DNA of 64,000 bases from Boesenbergia rotunda (Eukaryota > Streptophyta > Magnoliopsida > Zingiberales > Zingiberaceae), in contig JAGFNQ010001187.1 in the NCBI GenBank assembly GCA_024364735.1, positions 98,259 to 162,258 of the forward strand, read 5' to 3'. Under the pieces are notes generated by a model, which saw only the letters and a list, made by a program, of their open reading frames with translations, did not search any database and had not been told where the DNA came from. Of the stretch, positions 1 to 11,799 are shown piece by piece (the first letter of the stretch is position 1; every line of letters starts with the position of its first letter). Both the position numbers and the translations under genes were made by a program.

Positions 1-2155
1 CAACTAGATTCTCCGAAAATGCGACGAGAAAAACCAAGAGAGAAGTCGGAAGACTAACCAAAAAAGATGGCCGGCTGGTGCTCCTTCTTGGGGCTGGTTG
101 GCGCATGGCAAGAAGGGGAGAAGAGAAGGAGAGAAAGAGAGGGAGAGAGTCTATGCCTTCATCTCTATGATTCACCCCCAAGCCTTGCCTTGGGTTCTTT
201 ATATAGTGGCCTCTCAACCATCAAGCCTCTCAAATATGGAATAACTTATTCCATCATGCCAAGTTTGATTTTATATCATGGTTAAAATCATATTTTAATT
301 CATGATAAAAATCTTCTCTCCTATGGAATAAATTTCCTTATCATGGTAAATCAATCCATGATTGATTTTAATAAAATAAATCAATCCATGGTTCATTTTA
401 ATTTCCATGAAAAATAAACCAAACCTTGGTTTATTATATAAAAAATTTATATCATCCATAATTTTATAAAACAAACCACACTTGGTTTATTTTATAAATT
501 GAACCAAAAACTTGGTTCTCTCCCTTTGTTGTGGCCAGCCAAGCAAAGATGATGGAGGCCCTCTTTGGCCGGCCCATCCAAGCCAAGCCCCAATGAATTA
601 AACTTATTTAATTCATCTATTAAGTCTTCAAAAGACTTAGTCATTTTACGCTTCCGATGCGTCTCTGAAAAATTCAGATTCGACTTATCGTTTGGCTCAA
701 CCAAACTTAATCTCTCTTGATTGGAAAATCCAATTTTTAACTCGTTTTAAATCCCTCAGATTACTCGTAGTACGTGTGACTAAATAGGCTTTCGATTTAT
801 GTTGGTCGTCTATAATTAATCAATTAATTATAGAACGATCATGAGTGACACCTAGTAGTACATCATGATCCCCAATTAATCGAAAGATCAACGGTTGACC
901 TCAGAAACAATTCTGAAACCCTTCAGCAACTATAATGAATCGTGCCCCATTCCCATCACCATCTTATACCCACTTGGTTCAGGACATGGTCTATGTGTGT
1001 CAGTCCCTACTAGGCTGACTACGTCACACCTAGCCCAAGTAACGTTTTCTCGTCCTACAGATTCTAATTACTCTCATGTATTTAAGAGATTCATACTCTG
1101 AACATGTCATGCTCTAGCCAGAGGCTTCGAGTAACAATCCGATGATAGGCCTCAGGTATACATCTCCTCGCAAGGAGTGGTGAATCCTTTGTAGGCTGTT
1201 CAAACATCTTCGGGCACTTCGGCATATACCCAATCATCCCGGGTCCACACCTCCCTGGAGATGCTTGCTTAAGATGTCAAAGTATAAGTCTCCATGACCA
1301 AGATGACTTGAACACCGCAAGTCAAAGGAACATCGCACTTAAGCTGCAGTAAGAACTTCACTGACATATCTATATGTAGACTACCATATGAAGTTTTACA
1401 GCCAGTCAGTACAATGAACTAGTTCCCTTAACTAGCATTCATGTTTATCTCCGGACATCTCAATGTCACCAGCCAGTGAGAATCAGCTGATTAGATAATA
1501 ACCCATGCTAGTCTCAACGGAATAGATAGTGTCCGTATTTATCAATTCATCGACTAGGGACAATTTCAATACTTCACAATTGCACATGTAGAGATAATCA
1601 CTAGTTGTGAATTCATCACAAATTCTCTCATGCTGTGAATTGTATTGCGGACATTCAGTATGTAACGCCCGCTTTTTTTTTTCCTAGGCGGCGTTACGTT
1701 AACATGCTTAGGGCATGTAGACATCATAAGGCAACGGAATAACTTAACTTATACATGCCCTGTTACCATTCTTAACTTATTGACATGGGAACCTTAGCAT
1801 ATTAACTTTGAACTTAAGCATCATATCATGTCTCACATAACATCATATCATAAGGTTCCATAAGTCATTATTCAAACATATAAGTAAACATATAGTTTCC
1901 TGGGCCAAATCACTACGACACACATGCGTTCTTGCCCTCCTGCTGCTTCCTTCATTGTCCCCTTGAATGATCTGCGGTATAAGGAAATAAGACTATAAGC
2001 ACACAGGCTTAGTAAGACTCTTTCCTACTCACAAAACCATTCATCATTCATCATCTCATAATGAGCACATAAAACATTAACATACTTGGTGCTCTACTTA
2101 GAACATAACATCTTACGTCACTTGTCGTATACATAGCATGGCATGAACATAATCA

Positions 2156-2460
2156 TAGTAACATTCTAAGCATGGCATGATACATGGCATAAACATAAAC
2201 ATCATAAACATTCTAAGCATGACATAATTCATGGCATAAACATAAACATCATAGACATTCTAAGCATGGCATAATTCATGGCATAATTCATAAACATAGT
2301 GAACATAATTCATGGCATAGATCATAAACATAGTGAACATTCTAAGCATGGCATAATTCATGGCATAAACATAAACATCATAGACATTCTAAGCATGGCA
2401 TAATTCATGGCATAAACATAAACATCATAGACATTCTAAGCATGGCATAATTCATGACAT
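2156..2460. repeat. 47-bp tandem repeat inside solo LTR
   Basis: The phrase 'attctaagcatggcataa' recurs with spacing of 47 bp (for example starts near 2341, 2388 and 2435), with one longer irregular spacing near 2260-2340. It is AT-rich and rich in 'cataaacat'. No coding content is seen. Confidence 0.8.
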
Positions 2461-3788
2461 ATTCATTCATTCATCATACTTAACATCATCATTATGCCTT
2501 AAAGGCATGAACCTTAACTTCATTCTTCACTTTCATTCTTAGACATGGCATCATTTTCATTCTTAACATGGCATCATTTTCATTCTTAAACATAAACATA
2601 ACATACTTAACATGACATCATTCATATCATGAACCTAACATATCATAGCATCATTTTTATCGTGATCATAACCCTATCATTCTTATCATGAACATACATA
2701 ATCACGTAGCATGGTTCTTAGCATAGCATGGGCATATAACTTAACATGGTTCCCTACATCACCCTTATATCATGGCAACACATAAACACATACTTAGAGT
2801 TAAAGGCTCAACCCTAACCCTTGGGTCCTTGAGGTTGGCCGAAACATATTCTAGGGTAATCCAAAAATTCCCAGAAATTATACTTAACCTCCACACATTA
2901 TAAGGGAACATAAATTAACATTATCAAGATTTTTGGCTTAATTATAGACCTTTAAATCTTGGTGGCCGAAACCCTTAAATTTAGGGTTCTTAGTTTTGTT
3001 TCTTTCATGTTGGCCGAAACCCTAGGGTGTCCTAGGGTACTCCAAAAATTCCCAAAAATTATACTTAACCTCTACACATCATAAGGGAACATTAAATAAC
3101 ATTATCATGATTTTTAGCATAATTATAGACCTGTAAATCATGGTGGCCGAAACCCTTAAACTTAAGGTTCTTAGTTTTGTTTCTTTCATGTTGGCCGAAA
3201 CCCTAGGGTGGCCTAGGGTACTCCAAAAATTCCCAAAAATTATACTTAATCTCTACACATCATAAGGGAACATTAAATAACATTATCATGATTTTTAACA
3301 TAATTATAGACCTGTAAATCATGGTGGCCGAAACCCTTAAACTTAAGGTTCTTAGTTTTTCTTCCTTTCAACATCAAATCCAATAACTAACCAATATATC
3401 ATGCTAAAAATCATGGAAATCATAGGGAACTATTATACCACAGGTGAGGGAGTCTTATCTTGGGTTTCTTGATTTTTCAAACCTTGGAAGAGAAGAAAAT
3501 GGTAAGATCTTTGGACCCTTGAACACCCTTGTCCTTGTATCCTTGGAAGAGACTTTAGATCTAGGAGATGGAACCTTGGTGGAAGCTTTTCCAAGGGGAA
3601 ATCCTTCCTTGGGTGTTCGGATAGGATGAGGGGAGGAGGAGTTTCGAAAATGCAAGAAATGGGAAGAAGAGGTAACTCCTAAAACCCCCCTTTAATAGCC
3701 CATTAAGGAGGCAAATGAAGAGTCTCTCCATGACTCTTCATCTTCTTCTTAATCTTAACTTATATCCACTTCATTTCCTCATAGAAAT

Positions 3789-3862
3789 CCCTTGCTAGGT
3801 GAGTTGGTTAAGGCTTACATGGTTGTACAAGAGGTCCAAGGTTCAATCCTTGGCTCATGCAC
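3789..3862 (+). other. tRNA-like sequence (Pol III box A and B) inside LTR
   Basis: Box A-like TAGGTGAGTTGG lies at 3797-3808 and box B-like GGTTCAATCC at 3840-3849, 31 bp apart, as in a tRNA gene. The corresponding place in the second family member (27657-27730) keeps both boxes, so this is an ancestral LTR part. I see no good acceptor-stem pairing, so a working tRNA is unlikely. Confidence 0.6.
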
Positions 3863-4857
3863 CTTTATTTTTATTTTATTTTTATTTCATTTATTTTATT
3901 ATTTCTATTTCCTAAATTCCAAAAATCCCCCTAAAATCACCCATAATTATGCCAATATTCCTAAATAAAATTCTTTTATATTTATATTAATTTTACCTAA
4001 TTTTTATTAATTTTACCTAATTAATATCCATTTTTGGAGCCCATTTAAAGCTCATTGGTACTTAGTTTTCTCAATTTAAATGAGAAAACATGGATTTTCT
4101 AGGCCAAAGTTCTCCTTAACATTTCTAGGTCCCTTGGAAAATTATTTAAACATGCTTAATATTTTAAGAAAATATTAAGAGAATTTTCCGGGTCGTTACA
4201 CAGTAAATGAGTTTAAGATCTCAATCAAATACACAAACATGTATACTCAAATAGTGAATATTCATTTATTAAAATAAATGATTACAAACATAAGGTGATT
4301 GCCTTAGGACACTTCTCTCACATCACTAACAGAGTGTTAGTAGCATAGTGGAATAAAATAAATAGACAAGCCAGTAGATACATGAGATTTTTTTTCTTAG
4401 TTCCCAACCCCCAGGATCAGTATGTCCAAGGCCTATGTACTCGGTGTGAGTCCACTAATGGTCTCTTTTCCGGGCACAATTATGTAAAATGAAACTTTAC
4501 AATTTATTAACAAGCAAACTGAATGTGGAGAATCTCTCGGCTAACTTTGGAAGTCCGAAACGCCGCGCACTTCTTCCTGGAGCCTCCTTTGTTGCAGAGC
4601 TTCACCTTTGCACTTTAACTTCATAGTGAATGAGTAGTAGGATGAAGAATTTTAGATTCTATAACCAGAGCTCGAACCCCGATATATGGGTCACTCGAGC
4701 AACCGTGTGCCTATAGGGGGCACCCTTTATATAACCCTAATCTGATCAACTTAGTGCACACATTGCAAGGGATAAAACCTGTGAAAAAGGTCGAGGACGC
4801 CCCATTACCTTGAGGGCGCTCAGGTAACTCGAGTGCCCGGGTTCCATAGGGGTGCCT

Positions 4858-7095
4858 TGTTGGGTCCAGGTGCATGTTGACATGGATGCGGGTTCGTAAT
4901 TTTAAAATTAATTACGTGCAGCGGAAGGTTTAGAATAAATAATTTCTCAAATTATTTAACCACACATCTAAGCATGCAACTTTATCTTGTGTAGAAATGA
5001 TCATATATATAAAATTTTGCAGAAACGTAAACTAATTTACGTATTACCTCGCGTAACTCGGAGGAAGGGACGAGATCCAACCGTAAGCGTCCCTCGGAAG
5101 CTCCGCCTCTATTCGCGTCCACGCCGAATATCTTCGAGATGACTTCGCAAAGCCACGAGTTTCGTGTTCTCGAGAACTACTAGATTCTCCGAGAACGCAA
5201 CAAGAAAAACCAAGAGAGAAGTAATCACATCGGAAAAACTCACCACCAAGGTTGGCCGAAATCACAATTCCGGCGAGAAAGGAGGAAGATGACTTGCGCC
5301 CAATCCCAAGGTGATGATGGCCGGAGAGGAAGATCGTCCCAATGGAAGAACTTCGTCGCCTCAGTGCTTCTCCTTGTGCTCACAGCAAGAAGAAGGGAGA
5401 AGAGCCTTGTGGCCGGCCAAGAGAAAGAAGGGAGGAGAGGGAGAGAGCCCAGGCAAGAATACATCGATTGATTTCCAAGCCTTGCCTTGAGTCCTTTATA
5501 TAGTGGTCTCTCAACCGCCAAGTCACTTTTTTCTTATGGAATAAATTTTCTATGACTTATTCCATCATGCCAAGTCTTGATTTTATATCATGGTTAAAAT
5601 CATATTTTAATTCATAATAAAAATCAACCAAGTCTCCTTTTTCTTATGGAATAAATTTTCTTATCATGGTAAATCAATCCATGATTGATTTTATAAAATA
5701 AAATAAACCAATCCATGGTTCATTTCAATTTCCATGAAAAATAAACCAAACCTTGGTTTATTATATAAAAATTTATATTATCCATAATTTTATAAAACAA
5801 ACCACACTTGGTTTATTTTATAAATTGTACCAAACCTTAGTTTTCTCCCTTTGTTGTGGCCGGCCAAGCAAAGAGGGTTGGCCGGCCCATCGAAGCCATG
5901 CCCCAATGAATTAAACTTATTTAATTCATCTATTAAGTCTTCAAAAGACTTAGCCATTTTACGCTTCCGATGCGTCTCTGAAAAATTCAGATTCGACTTA
6001 TCGTTTGGCTCAACCAAACCTAATCTCTCTTGATTGGAAAATCCAATTTTCAACTCGTTTTAAATCCCTTGGATTACTCATAGTGCGTGTGACTAAATAG
6101 GCTTTCGATTTATGTTGGCCGTCTATAATTAACCAATTATAGAACGATCATGAGTGGCACCTAGTAGTACATCATGATCCCCAATTAATCGAAAGATCAA
6201 CAGTTGACCTCAGAAACTATTCTGAAACCCTTCAGCAGCTATAATGAATCGTGCCCCATTCCCATCACCATCTTATACCCACTTGGTTCAGGACATGGTC
6301 TATGTAAGTCAGTCCCCACTAGGCTGACTACGTCACACCTAGCCCAAGTAACGTTTTCTCGTCCTACGAATTCTAATTACTCTCATGTATTTAAGAGATT
6401 CATACTCTGAACAAGTCATGCTCTGGCCAGAGGCTTCGAATAACAATCCGACGATATGCCTCGGGTATACATCTCCTCGCAAGGAGTGGTGAATCCTTTA
6501 TAGGCTATTCAAGCATCTTCGGGCACTTCGGCTTATACCAAATCATCCTGGGTCCACACCTCCTTGGAGATACTTGCTTAAGATGTTAAAGTATAAGTCT
6601 CCATGACCAAGATGACTTGAACACCGCAAGTCAAAGGAACATCGCACTTAAGCTGCAGTAAGAACTTCACTAACATATCTATATGTAGACTACCATATGA
6701 AGTTTTACAGCCAGTCACTCCAATGAACTAGTTCCCTTAACTAGCATTCATGTTTATCTCCGAACATCCCAATGTCACCAGCCAGTGAGAATCAGCTGAT
6801 TAGAGAATAACCCATGCTAGTCTCAATAGAATTGATAGTGTCCGTATTTATCAATTCATCGACTAGGGGCAATTTCAATACTTCACAATTGCACATGTAG
6901 AGATAATCACTAGTTGTGAATTCATCACAAATTCTCTCATGCTGTGAATTGTATTGCCGACATTCAATAAATGTGTTTATGATCTCAATCAAACACATAA
7001 ACATGTATACTCAAATAGTGAATATTCATTTATTAAAATAAATGATTACAATCATAAGGCGATTGCCTTAGGACACTTTTCTCATATCACTAACA
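4858..7095 (-). mobile_element. Solo LTR, copy 2 of the ACTAACA family, 2238 bp
   Basis: It starts TGTTGGGTCCAGG and ends ATCACTAACA, and is flanked by TGCCT (4853-4857) and TGCCC (7096-7100), a 5-bp duplication with one mismatch. Removing it rejoins the surrounding LTR in line with the undisturbed copy near 20050-20070. A minus-strand TATA-like box (TATATAAAGG, plus 5493-5502) supports minus orientation. Positions about 5176-6970 are nearly the same as 1-1660 of this window. It holds no supported gene. Confidence 0.8.
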
Positions 7096-7137
7096 TGCCC
7101 GGAAGCCCCTGACCTAGATTTTGCCCAATTCCTTGAA

Positions 7138-7320
7138 CCAGGACTTCGATGCCCAACCCTCGGCCAGGTCTTCATGTCCAATTCCCCGAACCAGGACTTC
7201 GTGCCCAACTCTCGGCCAAGTCATCGTGCCTAATTCCCCGAACCAGGACTTTGATGCCCAACCCTTGACCAGGTCTTCGTGCCCAATTCCTCGAACCAGG
7301 ACTTCGTGTCCAACTTCACT
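7138..7320. repeat. About 53-bp tandem repeat in element M LTR
   Basis: About 3.5 copies of a unit built on 'cgaaccaggacttcg' and 'cccaaccctcggccagg' are present. A matching but longer array lies at 20330-20600 in the partner LTR. Short frames across it are repeat artefacts. Confidence 0.75.
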
Positions 7321-7339
7321 CACCAGTCTTCGGTGCCTT

Positions 7340-7740
7340 GACAAGAACTTCTTTGCTAGTCATCTGATCCTGACTAGACTTCTCTCTGCCAAACATCAAG
7401 TGCTATTTGGCTTAACCCTTGGTCTAACTGACCAGATCTAGGTTTAGTCACTCTGCCAAATATTAAGTCATGTTTGGCTTAACCCTTGGTCAAACTGACC
7501 AACCCTGGGTGCTAATCACTCTGCCAAATATCAAGTCTTATTTGGCTTAACCCTTGGTCAAATTGACCAACCATGGGTGCTTTGCTAATCATTCTGTCAA
7601 ACATCAGGTCATGTTTGGCTAATCCTTTGGTCAAGATGATCAAACCTGGGTTTTACCCTACCAAACATCAAGTCCTATTTGGCTTAACCCTTGATCAGAC
7701 TGACCAAACCTTGGTATATTATCAAACATCGAAACACTAG
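7340..7740. repeat. About 70-100-bp imperfect tandem repeat in element M LTR
   Basis: Four to five copies of a unit with 'tctgccaaatatcaagtc', 'tttggcttaacccttggtca' and 'actgaccaacc' follow one another. The partner LTR carries only the first copies (20645-20785) before it is cut off. Confidence 0.7.
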
Positions 7741-7778
7741 AGGTTAACTGTTCTTCTCTGAAGCTTTTTGCACCAACA

Positions 7779-7795
7779 ACTTCCTCTTTTTGATG
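7779..7795 (-). other. Polypurine tract of element M
   Basis: On the minus strand this reads CATCAAAAAGAGGAAGT, directly followed by the LTR start TGTTGGTGC. This is the plus-strand priming site layout of an LTR retrotransposon. Confidence 0.65.
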
Positions 7796-7860
7796 TTTGA
7801 TAATAACCTTAAGTTAGGTTTAGGTCTAAGGGTTTTAGGACAATACTTGGGAGACACAAA

Positions 7861-8445
7861 AGGTACCAATCTTGTGGCAAAGAGTCCCATTTAGTTGTAG
7901 TCAAGAGAATCCTAAGGTATGTAAAAGGTACCCACAATGTCGGACTTTGGTATCCTAGAACCCTTAGTGTTGATCTAATTGGATACACCGACTCGGACTA
8001 TGCAGGTTGTAAGCTAGATAGGAAGAGCACTAGTGGAGGGTGTCAATTTCTTGGGTCTTCCTTAGTTAGTTGGAGTAGTAGGAAACAACCATGTGTTTCC
8101 CTATCAACTACGGAGGCGGAACATATGGCAATGGGTGGGTATATTTCCCAACTCCTTTAGATCATGCACACCTTAGAAGATTATGAGTTACATTACACCA
8201 AGGTCAAAGTCTTGTGTGATAATGTAAGTACAATCAATTTAACCAAAAATCCGGTTCACCATTCTAGGATAAAACACATTGAAGTGAAACATCACTTCAT
8301 TAGAGACCATGTGGCAAGGGGAGACATAGAACTACACTATGTTGAATCCATGTCGAACCTAGCCGACATCTTTACCAAGCCTCTTCCCGAATCAGAATTT
8401 ACATCCTTAAGAAGAGACCTTGGAATGTATTTTGTAGAAGTATAG
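7861..8445 (+). pseudogene. Truncated copia pol 3' fragment (end of reverse transcriptase and RNase H)
   Basis: This matches 14551-15135 of the downstream element. It encodes the copia RNase H region: the YTDSDYAGC acidic motif, the SLSTTEAE motif and the terminal ADIFTKPLPE motif. One in-frame TAG (8158-8160) replaces the tryptophan codon found in the downstream copy. Unlike that copy, it keeps the family's ordinary carboxyl end, ending at 8445. The left break falls inside pol, and the sequence before 7861 belongs to element M. It appears to be the surviving 3' half of a first element that shares its LTR (9391-10329) with the next one. Confidence 0.9.
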
Positions 8446-9390
8446 GATGAACCTTGAGATATTGGACGTGAAAAAGGGTGCTTGATCCATTAGGGTGATA
8501 CATTTGGCTCACTTGTGCTTATGGCACATTGTTGAACCATTAAAAGTATCAAAATATCAAAACTAGACCAACTATTGAGAAGGCAAGTGTTTAATCAATG
8601 AACACTTTGCCCAAAGTTCATAGTTGGACATTTAAAACAATTGAAAACCATTTTATGTTGTATACACTTTGCCATGCTTCTTAAAGCTACATCATTGCAA
8701 AATCAAATTGAGAACTTGATATAAAATGTAGTGGTTTTCAAAGTTTTTGGATTTTTATCAAAAGTCATGCATGTTTAAAATTTTATATAAAATATTATTT
8801 TTCCCTGATAGAGTATATCATTTCAAACATGTATGCAAAATTTTACAATTTTTGGAATTTTTTTGAATTTTCTGGAAGTTTCTGAAAATCGGCAGAAAAG
8901 CTGAAATGTGTCACTGATAGCGTATCGACTGGCACGGCTGATTTCAGCTACTGTGAGAATTTTTAGAAATCGAAAATTCTCTCATTTGATGCCATGGGTT
9001 TTGGTTGCTTGAGGCAATCATTTTGATGGTGTCAAAGGGGGAGAATGGGTAGTCTAAGTTAGAATTTTAACTTGAAATCGATGGTTTAAGGTTTTTCTTC
9101 TCACTTAAACCTTGAATGATTAAAAATGGGGAGAAGACATGGATTAAGGGGGAGGTTACCTCTTAGGTTCTGATATGTCTTACATTTTTAAGTTTGTTGA
9201 GTGTTAAGTGGAACTTAACCTGGATTATGATTAGAATTGAAAACGGGGAGAAGACATAGGTTAAGGGGGAATGTACCTCTTAGGGTTACTATGTCTTATA
9301 CTTTTTCAATTGCTAGCTGTTGCTATTGTTATTATGGCTGCTATTTATCTCTAACTTAAACATATTGCCACACATCAAAAAGGGGGAGAT
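8446..9390 (+). other. 3' untranslated region with repeated polypurine tracts
   Basis: This non-coding stretch has several purine-rich runs of the kind AAGGGGGAGA (near 9037, 9127, 9147, 9245, 9265), ending in the tract AAAAAGGGGGAGA just before the LTR at 9391. Such repeated tracts are a hallmark of Sirevirus-lineage copia elements. Relative to 15136-16098 it lacks most of a palindrome near 8925. Confidence 0.7.
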
Positions 9391-10329
9391 TGTTGAGGCA
9401 ATCAGCTCTTAAATGATTGGAAGATCATGGTTTTGATGCGTGTGTGTAAATATATTTAAGGTTAGAGTGTTATGTTGTATTTGATGTGTGTGATTGAGTT
9501 TGCAGGACTTGGAGAATCACACATGATGGGCATATCCGAGGGATGAGAGCCGAGGGAGGAGAGCTCCAAGGGCAAGCCGAGAAGTGAACTTCAAGGGCAC
9601 ACGTGAAGGGTGGCATGGAGGCAAGCCAAGGGAAGGCTTGCATGCGCATCCGAGGGACGATAGCCAGAGGAAGAGGATTTCAAGGGGCGAGCCAAGGGAG
9701 CAGACCTGAAGGCATACGCGAAGGAGAAGGTCCGGAGTGGCTGGAGCTGAGCTGTGTGGCAGGGCAGTCGACTGGCTTGGGGCAGTCGACTGCCAAAACT
9801 CACAGAAAGTTTGCGGCCTCGGACCAGTCGATTGGCATTTGGGCAGTTGACTGGTATACCCCAAAAACTAGCCGTTGGCTAGCAATTAATGCTAGACCAG
9901 TCGACTGCCCCTGGGGCAGTCGACTGGTGCGAGGCTGGACAGACTGCGAGTCTGTCCTTTTCACCTATAAAAGGAGCACCTTTTTGGACGTGCACGGTAC
10001 GGTTCCGTACAGTGTCGAAGTGCTGCTCGTCTGAAGAGTATTTTTCACTTCCTCTCTTGTATTCTACTGTATTCCGAAAAGAGGAAAATCGACTGTAAAG
10101 GTTTCTCCACCTCAAGGAGAGTTTTCCATAGTGAAAAGTGGTGCTCGCGGCGTGGATCCTTGGACTAGTCACCCATTTGGGTGGATACCAAGTAAACGAC
10201 AAGTGTTAGCATTGTACTTATTTTCATTTGCATATTATTTCCGCTGCGCTAACAAATCTGTAGAGATCCAAAATGATGAAAAAGTGCTATTCACCCCCCC
10301 CCCCTCTAGCACGCCTAGACGATCCTTCA
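9391..10329 (+). mobile_element. Sirevirus-like copia LTR (shared by truncated and full units), 939 bp
   Basis: It begins TGTTGAGGCAATC after the polypurine tract and ends GATCCTTCA one base before the primer-binding site. A TATA box (TATAAAAG, 9966-9973) marks the likely promoter. Palindromic CAGTCGACTG modules cluster at 9760-9930, including a 31-bp near-perfect palindrome at 9897-9927. It serves as 3' LTR of the truncated upstream unit and 5' LTR of the downstream unit. By eye it differs from the 3' LTR by about 5%, mainly transitions. Confidence 0.9.
9897..9927. repeat. 31-bp palindrome with CAGTCGACTG arms
   Basis: The arms CCAGTCGACTGCCCC and GGGGCAGTCGACTGG flank a single T. The equivalent in the 3' LTR (16606-16635) has lost one base of the right arm. 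Similar palindromes occur at 37882-37912 and at 15611-15641. Confidence 0.9.
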
Positions 10330-10331
10330 GT

Positions 10332-10343
10332 TGGTATCAGAGC
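10332..10343 (+). other. Primer-binding site (initiator Met tRNA type)
   Basis: The 12-base TGGTATCAGAGC follows the LTR end by two bases. It is the standard copia primer site complementary to the 3' end of plant initiator methionine tRNA. Confidence 0.9.
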
Positions 10344-10386
10344 CGGTGCATTTCGGAAGAACTAACCATCAACCAGAATAAATTTA

Positions 10387-11799
10387 ATGGTGTTTCAAGA
10401 GGGAAACTCCACCGCACGACCACCCTTCTTCGATGGGAACGACTTCGCTTACTGGAAAGGTAGGATGCAATACTACCTTATGAATGGCATTGAGAACTGG
10501 ATTAGTGTTGCAGATGGCTTCGAGGCACCCGTCGATGAAAGAGGAGAACCAACACCGATGAGATCTTGGTCGAAGGAGGTGATGAAGAGGGCGCAATCCA
10601 ACGCTAAGGCCACCACCACACTACAATGCGGGCTCTCGAAGGAGCAACTGAACAAGGTGGGGCCGTTCAAGAGCGCCAAGGAACTGTGGGACAAGTTGGT
10701 GGAATTGAACGAGGGGTCAAACGAGTCCAGAAGAGCCAAGAAGGACTTGCTAGTGGCCCAACTACAATCCCTATCCATGAAGAGCAACGAGACCGTCAGC
10801 CAGCTACATGGAAGGGTAAAGGAAGTGATAAATGAGCTCCATGTGATTGGAGAGAAGATCGAGAACCGGGACATCGTCAGGTATGTTTTACAAGCTTTCC
10901 CGAGAACCACCTTGTGGGCGTCCATGGTTGATGCATACAAGGTATCGAGGGATTTGTCAATTGTCAAATTAGACGACCTTTTCTGTGAATTTGAACTACA
11001 CGAGCAAGCTAATGTCTCGGCAAAAGAGAAAGGTATTGCCTTTGTTGCAGAAAAGAAGAAGAGCAAGGAGAAGAAGAAGGTGGTTTACTCATCCTCATCA
11101 GATTCAGAGGAATCCAGCGCCTCCTTGGATAGCGATCAAGAGGCGTTCATGGTAAGAAAATTTCGTAGAGCTTTTAAAAGTTTGTCTAACAAGTCCTATG
11201 CTAGGAAAGGGTCCAAAGGTAAGGGTAAGACCAAGGACATCATATGCTACAACTGCCACCAAGAGGGACACATGAAGAACGAGTGCCCCCAATTGAAGAA
11301 AAGAGATGACAAGAAGGAGGAGAAGAAGAAGAGTGACAAGAAGAAGTCAAAGGGAAAGGAGAAGGGTGCCACCAACCTAAAGGCGACATGGGATGATCCA
11401 TCATCCTCAGAGGAAGATGAAGAGCAAGTCTCCCACTTTGCTCTTATGGCACAAGATCACTCAGACTCATCAGATGATGAACGAAGCTCAAGTAGTGAAG
11501 ATGAGAGTTCCTCCACTTCACCATCAGAGTCAGAAGCTTCGGTAAATGAGGTATACCACTTACCCTCATCTACTTTAGTAAAGATTATTTCTAGCACTAA
11601 CATGGACTTAGCTAAGTCTAAAAGTAAAATTAAGAATCTAAAAGAAGAAATTGTCATGCTTAGAGTAGATTCCACCAAACTTAAGGAATTGCATGCTAGT
11701 TCTACTTCTTCACATGCTTTACATCTTGAAACCGAAAATAGGGAATTAAGGAAACAGGTAGATGACCTCACAAAGGCCCATAGGAAATTTCAAGTATGA
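10387..11799 (+). pseudogene. Sirevirus-like copia gag region, 470 codons before a TGA
   Basis: This encodes the gag polyprotein part that forms virus-like particles in the cytoplasm. The N-terminal region is of the UBN2/gag-polypeptide type (about residues 10-220), followed by a lysine/serine-rich stretch. A CCHC zinc knuckle (CYNC, GH, C near residues 287-300; 11245-11286) comes next, then a long lysine-rich and then acidic serine/glutamate-rich tail. The chosen ATG at 10387 is the first after the primer site. TGA at 11797-11799 interrupts a frame that continues into pol, and CGA to TGA is the simplest origin. The stop might be a natural gag-pol boundary, but the further stops downstream favour decay. 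Confidence 0.85.

Larger units (their letters stand above)
1661..4200 (-). mobile_element. Solo LTR, Ty3/gypsy-type, 2540 bp, target duplication CAGTA
   Basis: The element begins TGTAACGCCCGC and ends CGGGTCGTTACA, so its ends are an inverted TGTAACG/CGTTACA pair. It is flanked by CAGTA at 1656-1660 and 4201-4205, a 5-bp duplication typical of LTR-element integration. No primer site, tract or coding domain lies inside, so it is a solo LTR. A second member with the same ends is at 24779-28042. Read on the minus strand the start is TGTAACGACCC, a common plant gypsy LTR start, so minus orientation is preferred but not proven. It contains several 'gccgaaaccc' repeats and a tRNA-like stretch. Confidence 0.85.
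1..4331 (-). mobile_element. Partial LTR, copy 1 of the ACTAACA-ending copia-like family, with a nested solo LTR
   Basis: Positions 1-1660 and 4201-4331 match, with small differences, the LTR at about 5176-7095. The right end reads ATCACTAACA, as in the other copy, so the minus-strand LTR would begin TGTTAGTGAT. The left part lies outside the window. A TATA-like box on the minus strand (about 197-206) agrees with minus orientation. The nested 2.5-kb insertion at 1661-4200 splits it. No credible gene lies in it. The copia assignment is inferred from end sequence and layout only. Confidence 0.7.
4332..7778 (-). mobile_element. Element M 3' LTR (minus strand), interrupted by a solo LTR
   Basis: Positions 4332-4857 match 19450-20060, and 7096 to about 7570 matches 20063-20785, so this LTR and the one at 19364-20785 are the same family. 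Its minus-strand start TGTTGGTGCAAAAAGC (plus end at 7778) directly follows a polypurine tract, which marks it as a 3' LTR. A 2238-bp solo LTR splits it at 4858-7095, and the copy-1 insertion (1-4331) cuts its left part. Pairing with the right-hand LTR as a single element is inferred from consistent orientation and order. Confidence 0.65.

Noticed and set aside
3789..3862. Functional tRNA gene
   Set aside because: Box A and B are present, but the ends do not form an acceptor stem, and the sequence sits inside an LTR in both copies.
7121..7441. Open frames with repeating 'FDAQP'/'SCPIPRTRTSCP' type peptides
   Set aside because: They are translations of the 53-bp LTR tandem repeat and have no homologous domain.
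9603..10202. Several overlapping frames in the 5' Sirevirus LTR
   Set aside because: They cover the palindromic U3 and promoter region on both strands and recur in the 3' LTR with shifts.
10473..11066. 197-codon minus-strand frame
   Set aside because: It is the antisense of the copia gag, and the sense strand has the recognisable gag domain and zinc knuckle.
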